A stretch of 31,019 nucleotides of DNA from the NCBI GenBank assembly GCA_910587725.1, contig CAJUNG010000017.1:1-31019 (forward strand), written 5' to 3'. The DNA comes from an uncultured Bacilli bacterium. GTDB lineage: Bacteria > Bacillota_I > Bacilli_A > RF39 > UBA660. A program made the position numbers and the translations under genes. Below are positions 22,510-30,916 of the stretch, one piece after another. How positions within the stretch are numbered: position 1 is the stretch's first letter; each line of letters begins with the position of its first letter. The notes beneath the pieces were generated by a model. That model was not told where the DNA came from, searched no databases, and was given only the letters and a program-made list of their open reading frames with translations.

Positions 22510-24240
22510 ATGTCCTATGATGAGATAGTTGCAGCGATAATTCGAGGGGAAAATATTCGCAATCTTCCTCTTCGAGTTACTTTTTACTGTCGTGTATCAA
22601 CGGATAGTGATGTTCAACTAAATTCTTTAGAAAATCAGCTTGACTACTACAGAGATTATATAAAAGCAAACACAAATTGGAAGTTTGTCGAGGGATATTA
22701 TGATGAGGGAATAACTGGTGTTGTAATAAATAAACGTGATGATTTCAAGCGTATGATACGAGATGCAAAATTAAATAAGTTTGATTTAATTGTTACAAAA
22801 GAAGTATCGAGATTTGCTCGTGATTTAGAAGATAGTATTCATACTATTAGAGAACTTCGTGATTATGGAGTGGGTTTGTTTTTTGAAAATCAGGCACTAA
22901 ACACGTTTGATCCTAATTCAGAAATGACTTTAAATACTCTATTTAGTGTAGCACAAGAAGAGTCTAAAAAGCTTTCTTCAAGAGTGAAATTCGGACATAA
23001 AAGAGCCATGGAAAAAGGTCATGTCCTTGGATCAAGTAATATTACTGGATATAAAAAAGATAAATGTAAGTTAGTAATTGTAGAAGAAGAAGCAAAGTTT
23101 ATAAGAATTTTATTCGAACTTTATGCGTCAGGAGAATATGGGTTTCACAAGCTATCAAAGAAACTGTCTACGCTTGGATATCTGAATAAAAAAGGAAGAA
23201 TGTATGATAAAGACAGCCTTAAGCGTATGATTATGAACCCGAAATACAAGGGCTTTTACAGAAGCCACGTTCACGAAATAATGGACTATAGAACAAAAAG
23301 AAGAAAAAATGTTCCTATTGAAGAACAGACAATTTACAAAACTGAAGAAGAAATTATTCCTGCTATAGTTTCAGAAGAACTGTGGGATAAAGCTAACGAA
23401 GTGTTAAAAACAAGAACGGAAAGCTATAAAAACAATAACTTTTGGTCTGGAGGGTTAAAATATCCTTTTAGTTCAAAGATTTATTGTAAAGATTGTAATA
23501 CTAATTTTCAAAGATCACATGGAAATAGAAGAAAAAATAGACCTACTTGGAGTTGTGGTATGTATTTGCAGTATCGTGTCGAGGCATGCTTATCGCCTAT
23601 TATTGCTGAAATTGATCTCTATAACATATTGCAAAAGATAATGAATAATATTTTACCTAATAAGCCAGCAATCGTAGAAAGTATGTTAGATTTATATAGC
23701 AATATCGATAAAACTAATCAATATGATAGAGACTTGGATATTATAGAAAAGGATATTAAAATAATAGAAGAAAAGAAAGCTTTAGCCTTTGATATGGTAT
23801 TTAATGGCGAAATCTCGAGAGATGCTTTAAAAAGCCAGTTTGATGCTTTTGAAAAAGATATAGAAAAGCTTAATAAAAGAAAAGAAGATATTTTAAAACA
23901 GGTCGAGATACTAAAACAAAGTAATGATAACATTGATAAGATGTCAAAATCAATTCAAGAAGAGATAAATGGTGGTTCTATAGAAGAATTCATTAGAAAA
24001 TTTGTTGATGAAATAATAGTATCTAAGGTTGACGACGATAGATACAACATAAAACTTGATATCTACTTAAATCTTTTTGGAACAGAAAGATCACATACAA
24101 AAGGAGCAAAACATATTAATGGATCTCTAGAAAACGAAATACTATATATGGAAAATCAAAAATGTGATACAGTAGAAGTAAAAAGAGCAGATAATAAACC
24201 GAATAAATTTACTTATGATGTTTATGTGGAAACATTATAG
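22510..24240 (+). CDS. Large serine integrase
   Basis: The 576-residue protein has the full domain set of large serine recombinases. The N-terminal catalytic domain reads LRVTFYCRVSTDSDVQLNSL with nucleophile Ser30, then YYDEGITGVVINKRDDFKRM and LIVTKEVSRFARDLEDSIHT. The recombinase domain has GSSNITGYKKD, LYASGEYGFHKLSKKLSTLG and MIMNPKYKGFY. A zinc beta-ribbon (IYCKDCNTNFQRS, TWSCGMY, VEACLS) and a long coiled coil (about residues 390-490) follow. It would insert the element by cutting attP and attB with a 2-base overhang and has no need of host factors. The gene lies near attR, as usual. GGAGGAAG precedes the ATG. All key residues are present, so it should be active. Confidence 0.96.
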   Translation: MSYDEIVAAIIRGENIRNLPLRVTFYCRVSTDSDVQLNSLENQLDYYRDYIKANTNWKFVEGYYDEGITGVVINKRDDFKRMIRDAKLNKFDLIVTKEVSRFARDLEDSIHTIRELRDYGVGLFFENQALNTFDPNSEMTLNTLFSVAQEESKKLSSRVKFGHKRAMEKGHVLGSSNITGYKKDKCKLVIVEEEAKFIRILFELYASGEYGFHKLSKKLSTLGYLNKKGRMYDKDSLKRMIMNPKYKGFYRSHVHEIMDYRTKRRKNVPIEEQTIYKTEEEIIPAIVSEELWDKANEVLKTRTESYKNNNFWSGGLKYPFSSKIYCKDCNTNFQRSHGNRRKNRPTWSCGMYLQYRVEACLSPIIAEIDLYNILQKIMNNILPNKPAIVESMLDLYSNIDKTNQYDRDLDIIEKDIKIIEEKKALAFDMVFNGEISRDALKSQFDAFEKDIEKLNKRKEDILKQVEILKQSNDNIDKMSKSIQEEINGGSIEEFIRKFVDEIIVSKVDDDRYNIKLDIYLNLFGTERSHTKGAKHINGSLENEILYMENQKCDTVEVKRADNKPNKFTYDVYVETL

Positions 24241-24285
24241 TAAATTTTTTTTGTTGTTTAAAAATAAGTTTTTAATCTCGCAACG

Positions 24286-24314
24286 TTGGAAAAATATCTT
24301 TTTTAGGGTATAAT
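24286..24314 (+). promoter_or_regulatory. Promoter of the last element gene
   Basis: A -35 TTGGAA (24286-24291) and perfect -10 TATAAT (24309-24314) are 17 bp apart. The spacer and -10 region (AAAAATATCTTTTTTAGGG, TATAATA) closely resemble those of the XRE-controlled promoter at 12417 (AAAAACGTTTTTTTAGTG, TATAATA), so the same regulator may act on both. Confidence 0.65.
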
Positions 24315-24390
24315 AATATTAAAGAAAAGGGAGGCAACTGTATCAGAAAATGAAACTCTATCTAAAGAAGTATACGGTGTTATAAAAAAA

Positions 24391-24741
24391 ATGAAGACTC
24401 TTTATGAAAATGAAGAGAAAAATAGAGATAGTAGTATGTTTGAAAATCCGGGTGAAGTCGAAAAAAATTTTATTACTCAAATAAACAAGTATATGGAAAA
24501 TGAATATGAAAAAATGAGCTTTCTTGCACTTGAAAAAGAAAGAGAGTCAGCAACACTTGAATATATTGAAAGCTTGCTACAAACAAAAGAAGGAATTCGT
24601 AATCTTCTGTATCGTATTCAAAATATAACAGAGATGGATAATAGTTTTTCAAATATAGATGATACAGTAATGTTTTTTTATGATAAAGTAAATCAAGATA
24701 TATGTAAAAAGCAGTATTTGAAAAATATAATGGGGATATAG
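24391..24741 (+). CDS. Hypothetical protein at the right end of the element
   Basis: The 116-residue product from ATG 24391 is charged and helical (KTLYENEEKNRDSSMFENPG, then EYEKMSFLALEKERESATLE) with no recognised domain. The frame is open further upstream: codons read VSENETLSKEVYGVIKK straight into this ATG. The strong ribosome site AAGGGAGG (about 24328-24335) sits properly spaced before GTA, not GTG or ATG, so the original start may have been lost by a single base change. No ribosome site precedes ATG 24391 itself. It has its own promoter (24286-24314). Confidence 0.5.
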   Translation: MKTLYENEEKNRDSSMFENPGEVEKNFITQINKYMENEYEKMSFLALEKERESATLEYIESLLQTKEGIRNLLYRIQNITEMDNSFSNIDDTVMFFYDKVNQDICKKQYLKNIMGI

Positions 24742-24819
24742 ACAATTTAGCTTTATATTGGGATATTTACATCAGTATAAAAAGTTTAGAAAAAAAAGTT
24801 ATCAATTTTATATCATTAA

Positions 24820-24865
24820 AAAGTACATATCGGAATGGTATGTACTTTCAAGATTGTCACTTTTG
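24820..24865. other. attR junction with overlapping inverted repeats
   Basis: The element arm GGTATGTACTTTC (24837-24849) is followed by the crossover AA (24850-24851) and then PBP sequence GATTGTCACTTTTGCC. AAAGTACATA (24820-24829) and TATGTACTTT (24839-24848) form a perfect 10-bp inverted repeat that overlaps the integrase arm. It is a possible extra binding or control site. Confidence 0.85.
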
Positions 24866-25878
24866 CCTCTAGTGTAGAAGAAGGTCTAATCGACCCAGAA
24901 AATGACCATTTTTATGATTCGGGAAGTGTTCATATCGGAAGGGCACGAATTGGTTGTTGGAAAGCAGGAGGACATGGAGAACAAACATTTTTACAAGTCT
25001 TGGAGAACTCATGTAATCCTGGATTTGTAAAACTTGGCCAGATGCTTGGTAAAGAAAAATTGTTTTCTTATCTAGACACGTTTGGATTTGGTTCTAAAAC
25101 AGGAATTGATTTAAATGGAGAAGGAAAAGGAATTATTTTTCCACTTGATCGAGTGGGAGAGTTAGAACTAGTTACTACTGCTTTTGGTCAAGGAGTAAGT
25201 GTGACACCAATTCAACAAGTATCTGCCGTTTCTGCGGTTGTTAATGGCGGAAAACTTTTAAAGCCTTATGTAGTTAAAAGAATCTTAGAGCCAGAGACGA
25301 ATTCGATTATTCAAGAAAATTCTTCAACTTTCATCAGGAACACAATTAGTGAAGCGACGAGTTTAAAAATGCGAGGATATTTAGAAAGTGTCGTTGCCCG
25401 TGGAGGAGGACGTAGTGCTTATATTGATGGATATCGAATTGGAGGAAAGACAGGAACTGCTCAAAAGGTTGAAAATGGTAGATATTTGGTTAACAATTAT
25501 ATTATGAGCTTTATGGCAGTGGTTCCTTCTAATGACCCTAAAGCGGTATTATATATTGCTTTAGATAATCCTAAAAATACAGCACTTTTATCTAGTTATA
25601 CGACAACGCCAATCGCTAGGAGAATTATTTTAGATATTATTGATGCTTTAGATATTCCTAAACAATCCGGACAAATTGAAAAAGATTGGGAGTGGAATGA
25701 TTCTCCTTATCTGGAAGTACCAAATGTTGTAGGAATGGATTTAAAGAGTGCCAAAAACAATTTATCCGAGTTTACGGTTGAATATACAGGAAGTGGTTCA
25801 ACAGTAATTAGTCAAACTCCAGAAGCAAATACGCGTATAGAAAAGGGAGGAATCGTTCGTCTACTTCTTGGAGATTAA
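24850..25878 (+). pseudogene. Class B penicillin-binding protein, 3' half
   Basis: Host sequence resumes at Lys294 (AAG 24850-24852) of the split PBP and runs to the stop at 25878. It holds the rest of the transpeptidase domain: FYDSGSVHIGRARIGCWKAG, the S-x-N motif as SCNPGF (Ser347 of the rejoined protein) and the K-T-G motif in GGKTGTAQK (Lys493). The last 58 residues are one PASTA domain (VPNVVGMDLKSAKNNLSEF). An ATG at 24835 inside the element end could start a fragment, but no ribosome site serves it and the membrane anchor would be missing. Rejoined with 6538-7419 it gives 635 residues with every catalytic motif intact, close in sequence style to SpoVD. So the gene is interrupted, not degraded. 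Confidence 0.92.
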
Positions 25879-26078
25879 TGATTTCTATATGCGTAAGGAA
25901 TATTCCTGATTTTAATGTCAAAGAAAAAGTAGGATAAGTATCCCTAAATAAAATAAACTCTTTTGATATAAGAGACTTAAAAAGTAATCAAGAAGATAAA
26001 GTGCTTTTCATTGATACGATAAGGCATGAGCAAGATTTATATGAAAGTATTACTAAAGAAATGTTAAATTTTAAATGA
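25878..26078 (+). pseudogene. Short gene remnant with one in-frame stop
   Basis: The ATG overlaps the PBP stop (TAATG). The frame reads MISICVRNIPDFNVKEKVG, a TAA at 25935-25937, then VSLNKINSFDIRDLKSNQED and KVLFIDTIRHEQDLYESITK to TGA 26078. The content is coding-like on both sides of the stop, which suggests a gene of about 66 residues broken by one mutation. Family unknown. Confidence 0.4.
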
Positions 26079-26081
26079 AAG

Positions 26082-26106
26082 AACGAGTGATTTACTTGTT
26101 TTTTTG
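26082..26106 (+). terminator. Rho-independent terminator
   Basis: AACGAGT (26082-26088) pairs with ACTTGTT (26094-26100; one G-U) over GATTT, followed by a run of T to about 26105. It ends the PBP transcription unit ahead of tex. Confidence 0.7.
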
Positions 26107-26114
26107 CTATTCTA

Positions 26115-26152
26115 TGTCAATTTTTGACAACTATTCTGTCTTTTCCTAGATT
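26115..26152 (+). promoter_or_regulatory. tex: Likely tex promoter with TGTCAA/TTGACA palindrome
   Basis: A perfect -35 TTGACA (26124-26129) and -10 TAGATT (26147-26152) are 17 bp apart, about 30 bp before the tex ribosome site. The -35 box is the right arm of the palindrome TGTCAA, TTT, TTGACA (26115-26129). A TACAAT at 26159-26164 is an alternative -10 but lies 29 bp from this -35. Confidence 0.5.
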
Positions 26153-26184
26153 TTGTGGTACAATTTTAATAGGAGATGGAAAAT

Positions 26185-28338
26185 ATGAACGAAATGATTA
26201 TTCATGAAATGGTCGGAGAACTAGGCGTTAGTAAAAAACAAGTTGAAGTTGTTTTGAACCTTTTAAGCGAAGGAAATACGATTCCTTTTATTGCTAGATA
26301 TAGAAAAGAGCTTACGGGTTCGATGGATGAAGAGATGATTCGTAAAGTTAGTGAAGTTTACAATTATCAGGAAAATTTACTAAAAAGAAAAGAAGACGTA
26401 ATTCGTCTTATCGATGAAAAAGGCCTTTTAACGGAAGAGTTAAAGAACTCTATTTTAAATTGTCAAAAATTAATTGAAGTAGAAGATTTATATCGTCCGT
26501 TTAAAGAAAAAAAGAAGACGAAAGCAACAGAAGCAATCAAATTAGGATTAGAACCTCTTGCGAAGATGATGATGGCATTTCCTACTTCCGGTACAATAGA
26601 AGAACTTGCCTCTAAATTCTTAAAAGATGATGTTCCTACAGTAGAATTTGCGGTGCAAAATGCGAGTTATATTATTGCTGAATGGATTAGTGATGATGCA
26701 AAATTTCGTAAAGAGATTCGTCGGATGATGTATCGAAGTGGGGTATTTATTACCAAGCTAAAGAAAAATGCTGAAGATGAGAAAAAGACTTATGAAATGT
26801 ATTACGATTATGCTGAACAAGTTTCTAAAATAAAACCTCATCGAATACTTGCGATAAACCGTGCAGAAAAAGAGGGTGTCATTAGTGTTAAAATAGATTA
26901 TTCTTTAGAAGAGATTACTGCATTTTTAGAAAAATGTTTGATTAAGAATTCCTCTTCCTTTGTAACTTGTTATATTAAAGAGGCGATTCAAGATAGTTTG
27001 AAACGACTAATTTTGCCATCGATCGAACGAGAGATTCGTGCTGAACTTAAAGAGAAAGCAGAAGAAGTTGCAATTGAAAACTTTTCTTCAAATGTTGAAC
27101 ATTTATTACTTACTCCACCCATTAAAAATAAGACAGTACTTGGATTTGACCCAGCTTTTCGTACAGGGTGTAAACTTGCTGTTCTTTCTCAAACTGGACA
27201 AGTACTTGCGATTGATGTCATTTATCCAACAGAACCACATTTAAAAGTCAAAGAAAGTGAAGAAAAAGTACTTTCTCTAATTGAGAAATATGCGATTGAT
27301 GTGATTGCTATCGGAAATGGAACTGCTTCTCGGGAAAGTGAAAAGTTTATTGCTGATTTACTTCCTAAGGCAAAACGAAAAGTTGAATATATTATCGTTA
27401 GTGAAGCGGGGGCTTCTGTTTATTCTGCTAGTCCTTTAGCGATTTCGGAGTTTCCGGAGTTAACGGTAGAAAAAAGAAGTGCAGTATCGATTGGAAGACG
27501 ATTACAAGATGCTTTGTCAGAACTTGTGAAAATTGACCCTAAAAGTATTGGTGTTGGACTTTATCAACATGATGTTAATCAGAAAAAATTAGATGAAAGC
27601 CTAGACTTTGTGGTTGAGAAGACAGTAAATCAAGTTGGAGTCAATATTAATACAGCATCTTCTTCCTTACTTCAGTATGTTTCTGGATTAACTAAGCGGG
27701 CGATTGATGCGATTTTAGCCTTTCGAAGTACAAGTGGTGAGTTTCAAACGAGAGAAGAAGTATTGAAATTAAAAGGAATTACTCCTAAAATTTATGAGCA
27801 ATCGATTGGATTTTTAAGAATTCCTAATGGAAGTAATCCTTTAGATAAAACGGGAATCCACCCAGAAAGTTACGCAAACGTTTTGAAACTGTTAAAAGCA
27901 ATAGATTGTTCTAAAGAAGATATTGGTTCTTCTAAATTAAGAGAAAAACTAGAACAAGTGGATATTTCCCAATTAGATATTGGACTTGACGCTTATACTT
28001 TAGAAGATATTATAAAAGATTTAAAGACGCCTTTAAGAGACCCTCGGGATATGTTAGATAAACCACTATTACGAGGAGATATCCTAAAAATAGAAGATTT
28101 GAAGGTTGGAGAAAAATTGCAAGGAACCGTGCGTAATGTTGTCGATTTTGGTGTATTTATCGATATTGGTCTTCATAATGATGGACTTGCACATATTTCG
28201 AAGTTAGCTAAAGGATATATCAAACATCCATCAGATGTTGTTAGTGTTGGAGATATTGTAGATTGTTATGTACTGGATATTAAAAAAGAAACAGAGAAGG
28301 TTGCACTAAGTTTGCTTCCCCTTGAAAAATCAAATTGA
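26185..28338 (+). CDS. tex: Tex family RNA-binding transcription accessory protein
   Basis: ATG 26185 lies nine bases after AGGAG; the ATG at 26176 directly abuts that site. The 717-residue protein has the full Tex order: an N-terminal helical domain (MVGELGVSKKQVEVVLNLLS, IPFIARYRKELTGSMDEEMI), a YqgF/RNase-H-like domain (VLGFDPAFRTGCKLAVLSQT, IAIGNGTASRESEKF), helix-hairpin-helix motifs (NINTASSSLLQYVSGL, LKGITPKIYEQSIGFLRI) and a C-terminal S1 domain (LQGTVRNVVDFGVFIDIGLH, LAHISKLAKGYI). Tex binds nucleic acids and interacts with the transcription and translation machinery; in other bacteria it affects toxin expression and stress survival. It is a single gene with its own promoter. Confidence 0.95.
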   Translation: MNEMIIHEMVGELGVSKKQVEVVLNLLSEGNTIPFIARYRKELTGSMDEEMIRKVSEVYNYQENLLKRKEDVIRLIDEKGLLTEELKNSILNCQKLIEVEDLYRPFKEKKKTKATEAIKLGLEPLAKMMMAFPTSGTIEELASKFLKDDVPTVEFAVQNASYIIAEWISDDAKFRKEIRRMMYRSGVFITKLKKNAEDEKKTYEMYYDYAEQVSKIKPHRILAINRAEKEGVISVKIDYSLEEITAFLEKCLIKNSSSFVTCYIKEAIQDSLKRLILPSIEREIRAELKEKAEEVAIENFSSNVEHLLLTPPIKNKTVLGFDPAFRTGCKLAVLSQTGQVLAIDVIYPTEPHLKVKESEEKVLSLIEKYAIDVIAIGNGTASRESEKFIADLLPKAKRKVEYIIVSEAGASVYSASPLAISEFPELTVEKRSAVSIGRRLQDALSELVKIDPKSIGVGLYQHDVNQKKLDESLDFVVEKTVNQVGVNINTASSSLLQYVSGLTKRAIDAILAFRSTSGEFQTREEVLKLKGITPKIYEQSIGFLRIPNGSNPLDKTGIHPESYANVLKLLKAIDCSKEDIGSSKLREKLEQVDISQLDIGLDAYTLEDIIKDLKTPLRDPRDMLDKPLLRGDILKIEDLKVGEKLQGTVRNVVDFGVFIDIGLHNDGLAHISKLAKGYIKHPSDVVSVGDIVDCYVLDIKKETEKVALSLLPLEKSN

Positions 28339-28384
28339 GAATAATCCCTTTTTATGAAAAAAATTAAAGATAGGAGAAAGAAAG

Positions 28385-29164
28385 ATGAAAGAAAAGCGAG
28401 CAAAGGTAGTGGAAATTGCCAAAAAAAATAAAACGGTGGAAGAGGCAAGTATTCAAGATAAAAAAGGAAAATTTTTATTCTTAGGCATCGGTGTACTTCT
28501 TTTAGTTGTGATTTGTGGAATGATTTATTTCGTCGTACAGAAAGATTCTATAAGGGAAAATGATGCTTTACGCTTTAAAAAGGAATATGAAAAATTCAAT
28601 TGTACTCCTGAGTTAAATTGCAAATTTTTAGAAATTTCTGTTTCTCGAGATAATCCAATCGTCTATAGTTCTTATGAGGAAATTTTTAAAGTTATCGATG
28701 AGGGAACAGGGGTTATATTCTTTGGTACTCCTGATTGTGATTGGGTGCGGCAGCTTGTTCCTGTGATGCTTGATGCTTCTTTGGAAGTTGGTCTTGGACG
28801 TATTTATTACTTAGATAATCATGAAGATAGAAATACGCTTGTTTTAGAAGATAATGGTGAAGTTAAACTTGAAAAAGAGGGAAGTGAAGAGTATTTTCAG
28901 CTTTTAGAAAAAATCGATTCGGTTGCTTCTCATTACCGAGTGTATGATATGGACGGTAAACGTAAAGAATTAGAGGATAAACGCCTATACTTTCCTACAC
29001 TATTATTTGTTAAAGATGGTGAAATTGTCGATTTTCATGAGGGAACCTTAGAAAGTCAAGTCGATATTTATCAACATCCTTTAACTGATGATGAAAAACA
29101 ACAATTGAAAGAGATATTAGTGGATAAGATGTTAAAAACAATTACTTGTGATGGTGCTTGTTAA
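28385..29164 (+). CDS. Membrane-anchored thioredoxin-fold protein lacking CxxC
   Basis: Of 259 residues, 1-28 are charged and cytoplasmic, about 30-51 is a membrane helix and the rest is outside. The thioredoxin-like fold is visible as GVIFFGTPDCDWVRQLVPVM (strand, active-site loop, helix) and the cis-proline loop LYFPTLLFVKDGEIVDFHEG. The usual W-C-x-x-C is replaced by P-D-C-D-W-V: the second cysteine is missing, so the protein should not be a standard disulfide oxidoreductase. It may act through a single cysteine or as a holdase or reductase partner. The C-terminal end has CDGAC, a possible second redox pair. The ribosome site GGAGAAAG precedes ATG. Confidence 0.75.
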   Translation: MKEKRAKVVEIAKKNKTVEEASIQDKKGKFLFLGIGVLLLVVICGMIYFVVQKDSIRENDALRFKKEYEKFNCTPELNCKFLEISVSRDNPIVYSSYEEIFKVIDEGTGVIFFGTPDCDWVRQLVPVMLDASLEVGLGRIYYLDNHEDRNTLVLEDNGEVKLEKEGSEEYFQLLEKIDSVASHYRVYDMDGKRKELEDKRLYFPTLLFVKDGEIVDFHEGTLESQVDIYQHPLTDDEKQQLKEILVDKMLKTITCDGAC

Positions 29165-29200
29165 AAAGAAAATTCGCTATATTTGGCGTTTTTTTCTTTG
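29163..29200 (+). terminator. Probable terminator after the thioredoxin-fold gene
   Basis: AAAGAAAATTCGC faces GGCGTTTTTTTCTTT across TATATTT, giving a short C-G stem extended by A-T pairs and a T-run. Imperfect but well placed, before the ribosome site of the next gene. Confidence 0.45.
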
Positions 29201-29220
29201 CTAAAGGAGAGGAGTAGAGG

Positions 29221-30864
29221 ATGAAGAAAAATTTTATTTTGATTACCGGTTTGTTTTTATTTAGTTTATGGATTATGTTTCCTTCTTTAATACAACCTTA
29301 TTATAAAGGACATGATACGAATTTTCATGTTGCTAATATTGATAGTTTAGCAGAAAAAATATCTTTTTCTGACCCTTTTTATAAAGCTCCACTTCCGAAT
29401 ATTAGTGATGATTTTGGTTATGGGACAAGATTTTTTTATCCCCCTTTACCACATCTTTTTGCTGCATATGCAACTAAGACTTGTGGAAATGTTCTTGTCG
29501 GGATGCGTTTTGTTCAGTTTCTATCTTTTTTTGCCTCAGGAATTGCCTTTTATTTTTTAGGATGTAAATTATTTACGAGAAAACTTTTTGCTTTTCTTGC
29601 GTCTTGCTTTTATATGGCAGGACCATATCATTTAAGTGATATTTTTATTCGGGATGCATTTTCTGAGATGTTTATCTTTGTTTCCTTTCCTTTAATTATT
29701 TTAGGCCTTTTATCGTTGGTCGAGGAAAACTATCCGAAATTTTTTCTTATTTTTATCTTAGGGTATACTTTGTCGATTTTTTCGCATCTTGCCATGACGA
29801 TTTATGGAACAATCCTTTTATTGGTTACCTTTTTTCCTATTTATTATCGGAAAATCTTTACTAAAAAACACATTTTATATCTTTTTTTCTCCACCGTTAT
29901 CGTTCTTCTTTTGACTTCTACGTTTTGGATTCCGCTTTTAGAACATAAACTTAGTGAGAGTTATGCCATTTTTATTCCTTATTATATTACCGCTAAAGGC
30001 GATTTGCGTTTTAGTGCAATAAATCCGATGATTTATTTTCAACTTTTTCTTCCCCATACGTATGATTTTATCCGGTATCATTTACATCTTAGTTTGACGG
30101 TGATTGTACTTTTGATGTTTTTTAGATTCTTTAAAGAGAAGATGGGAAAAGAGAAAAATCGGTGTTTTGCCGTTAGTTTTACCATTTTTTCAATTTTGAT
30201 GACTTCCCCAATATTTCCTTGGTATTTCACTCCAGATTTATTACAAACATTACAATTTCCTTGGCGTCTTTGTCTTTATGTTTTGTTTGGGGCTTGTCTG
30301 ATTTTGGGATTCTTCTTAGAAGACTTTCAAAAGAAAAGATATTTTTTGCCTGTCTTAGGGATTCTTTTTGCTTCTGTTTTCTTTGGTAGCTTTTATTATA
30401 CGTATCATGTGAGTGATGAGACAGTTCATCTAGATTCTGTTGATTATCATTTAGGGATGGGAAACCAAGAGGAGTATTTACCAGAAAGAATAGTAAGAAA
30501 TCGTGATTATTTAGATACTCGTTCTAAAGAAATTCTGATTATTTCGGGAGATGGTGTAATTAATCAGACTTCAAATCATTTCCCAGAAATTGATTTTTCA
30601 GTTTCTACCGATTCTTCTTTGGTGATTGAACTTCCACGAATTTATTACTTAGGATATCGTTTGGAAAATGAAGAAGGAGAAGTTCCTCTTCGTATTAGTG
30701 AAAATGGTTTTCTAGCATCAGAAGTGGAGAGTGGTTCTTACAAACTTACTTATGTAGGAACGAAAGGTTATGTTTTTGCGAAAATTGCTACAGTTTGTAC
30801 ATTAATTTTTATCCTTGCTACTGTTGTTTTAATGAAATTACGTCTGTTTACTTTTCGTTTTTGA
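29221..30864 (+). CDS. Multi-pass membrane protein, PF10131-like (GT-C type)
   Basis: The 547-residue protein has about 11 membrane helices. The N-terminus (GHDTNFHVANIDSLAEKISF, then YGTRFFYPPLPHLFAAYAT) and the RDAFSEMFIFVSFPLIILGL segment match membrane proteins annotated as 6-pyruvoyl-tetrahydropterin synthase-related (PF10131). That name is historical; the architecture, with Asp/His in the first outer loop and a folded extracellular tail (about residues 400-515), resembles GT-C glycosyltransferases using lipid-linked sugars. A role in cell-surface glycan or lipoteichoic modification is plausible. Ribosome site GGAGAGGAG lies just before ATG. It appears to be a single-gene unit. Confidence 0.75.
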   Translation: MKKNFILITGLFLFSLWIMFPSLIQPYYKGHDTNFHVANIDSLAEKISFSDPFYKAPLPNISDDFGYGTRFFYPPLPHLFAAYATKTCGNVLVGMRFVQFLSFFASGIAFYFLGCKLFTRKLFAFLASCFYMAGPYHLSDIFIRDAFSEMFIFVSFPLIILGLLSLVEENYPKFFLIFILGYTLSIFSHLAMTIYGTILLLVTFFPIYYRKIFTKKHILYLFFSTVIVLLLTSTFWIPLLEHKLSESYAIFIPYYITAKGDLRFSAINPMIYFQLFLPHTYDFIRYHLHLSLTVIVLLMFFRFFKEKMGKEKNRCFAVSFTIFSILMTSPIFPWYFTPDLLQTLQFPWRLCLYVLFGACLILGFFLEDFQKKRYFLPVLGILFASVFFGSFYYTYHVSDETVHLDSVDYHLGMGNQEEYLPERIVRNRDYLDTRSKEILIISGDGVINQTSNHFPEIDFSVSTDSSLVIELPRIYYLGYRLENEEGEVPLRISENGFLASEVESGSYKLTYVGTKGYVFAKIATVCTLIFILATVVLMKLRLFTFRF

Positions 30865-30916
30865 ATTTATAATTGAAAGGGAAAAAGAGAAATAGAGCTA
30901 TAAAATTCAATTAACT

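Larger units (their letters stand above)
7417..24851. mobile_element. About 17.4-kb serine-integrase element inside a PBP gene
   Basis: The two ends split one PBP reading frame at the same codon, and the junctions share AAGA (7417-7420 and 24850-24853). The right end carries the large serine integrase. Contents in order: terminator, HUH Rep, repeat-rich spacer, small unknown genes, SWIM-like protein, DnaA-C-like protein, methyltransferase-like protein, XRE regulator (reverse), two membrane proteins, SSB-like protein, lone reverse-strand gene, two unknown genes, resolvase with res-like site, primase-helicase, 47-residue ORF, integrase, small terminal gene. Codon choice differs from the flanks (ATA and AGA common inside; CTT, CGT and CGA common outside). 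No capsid, terminase, portal, VirB4/VirD4 or classical relaxase gene is seen, so an integrative or mobilisable replicon or satellite is more likely than a prophage or complete ICE. Confidence 0.93.

Noticed and set aside
7417..24851. Element as a prophage or complete ICE
   Set aside because: No capsid, portal, terminase, tail, holin, VirB4/VirD4 or coupling-protein motifs were found in any frame.
7417..24851. CRISPR array or cas genes
   Set aside because: No regularly spaced direct repeats of 25-40 bp and no Cas motifs.
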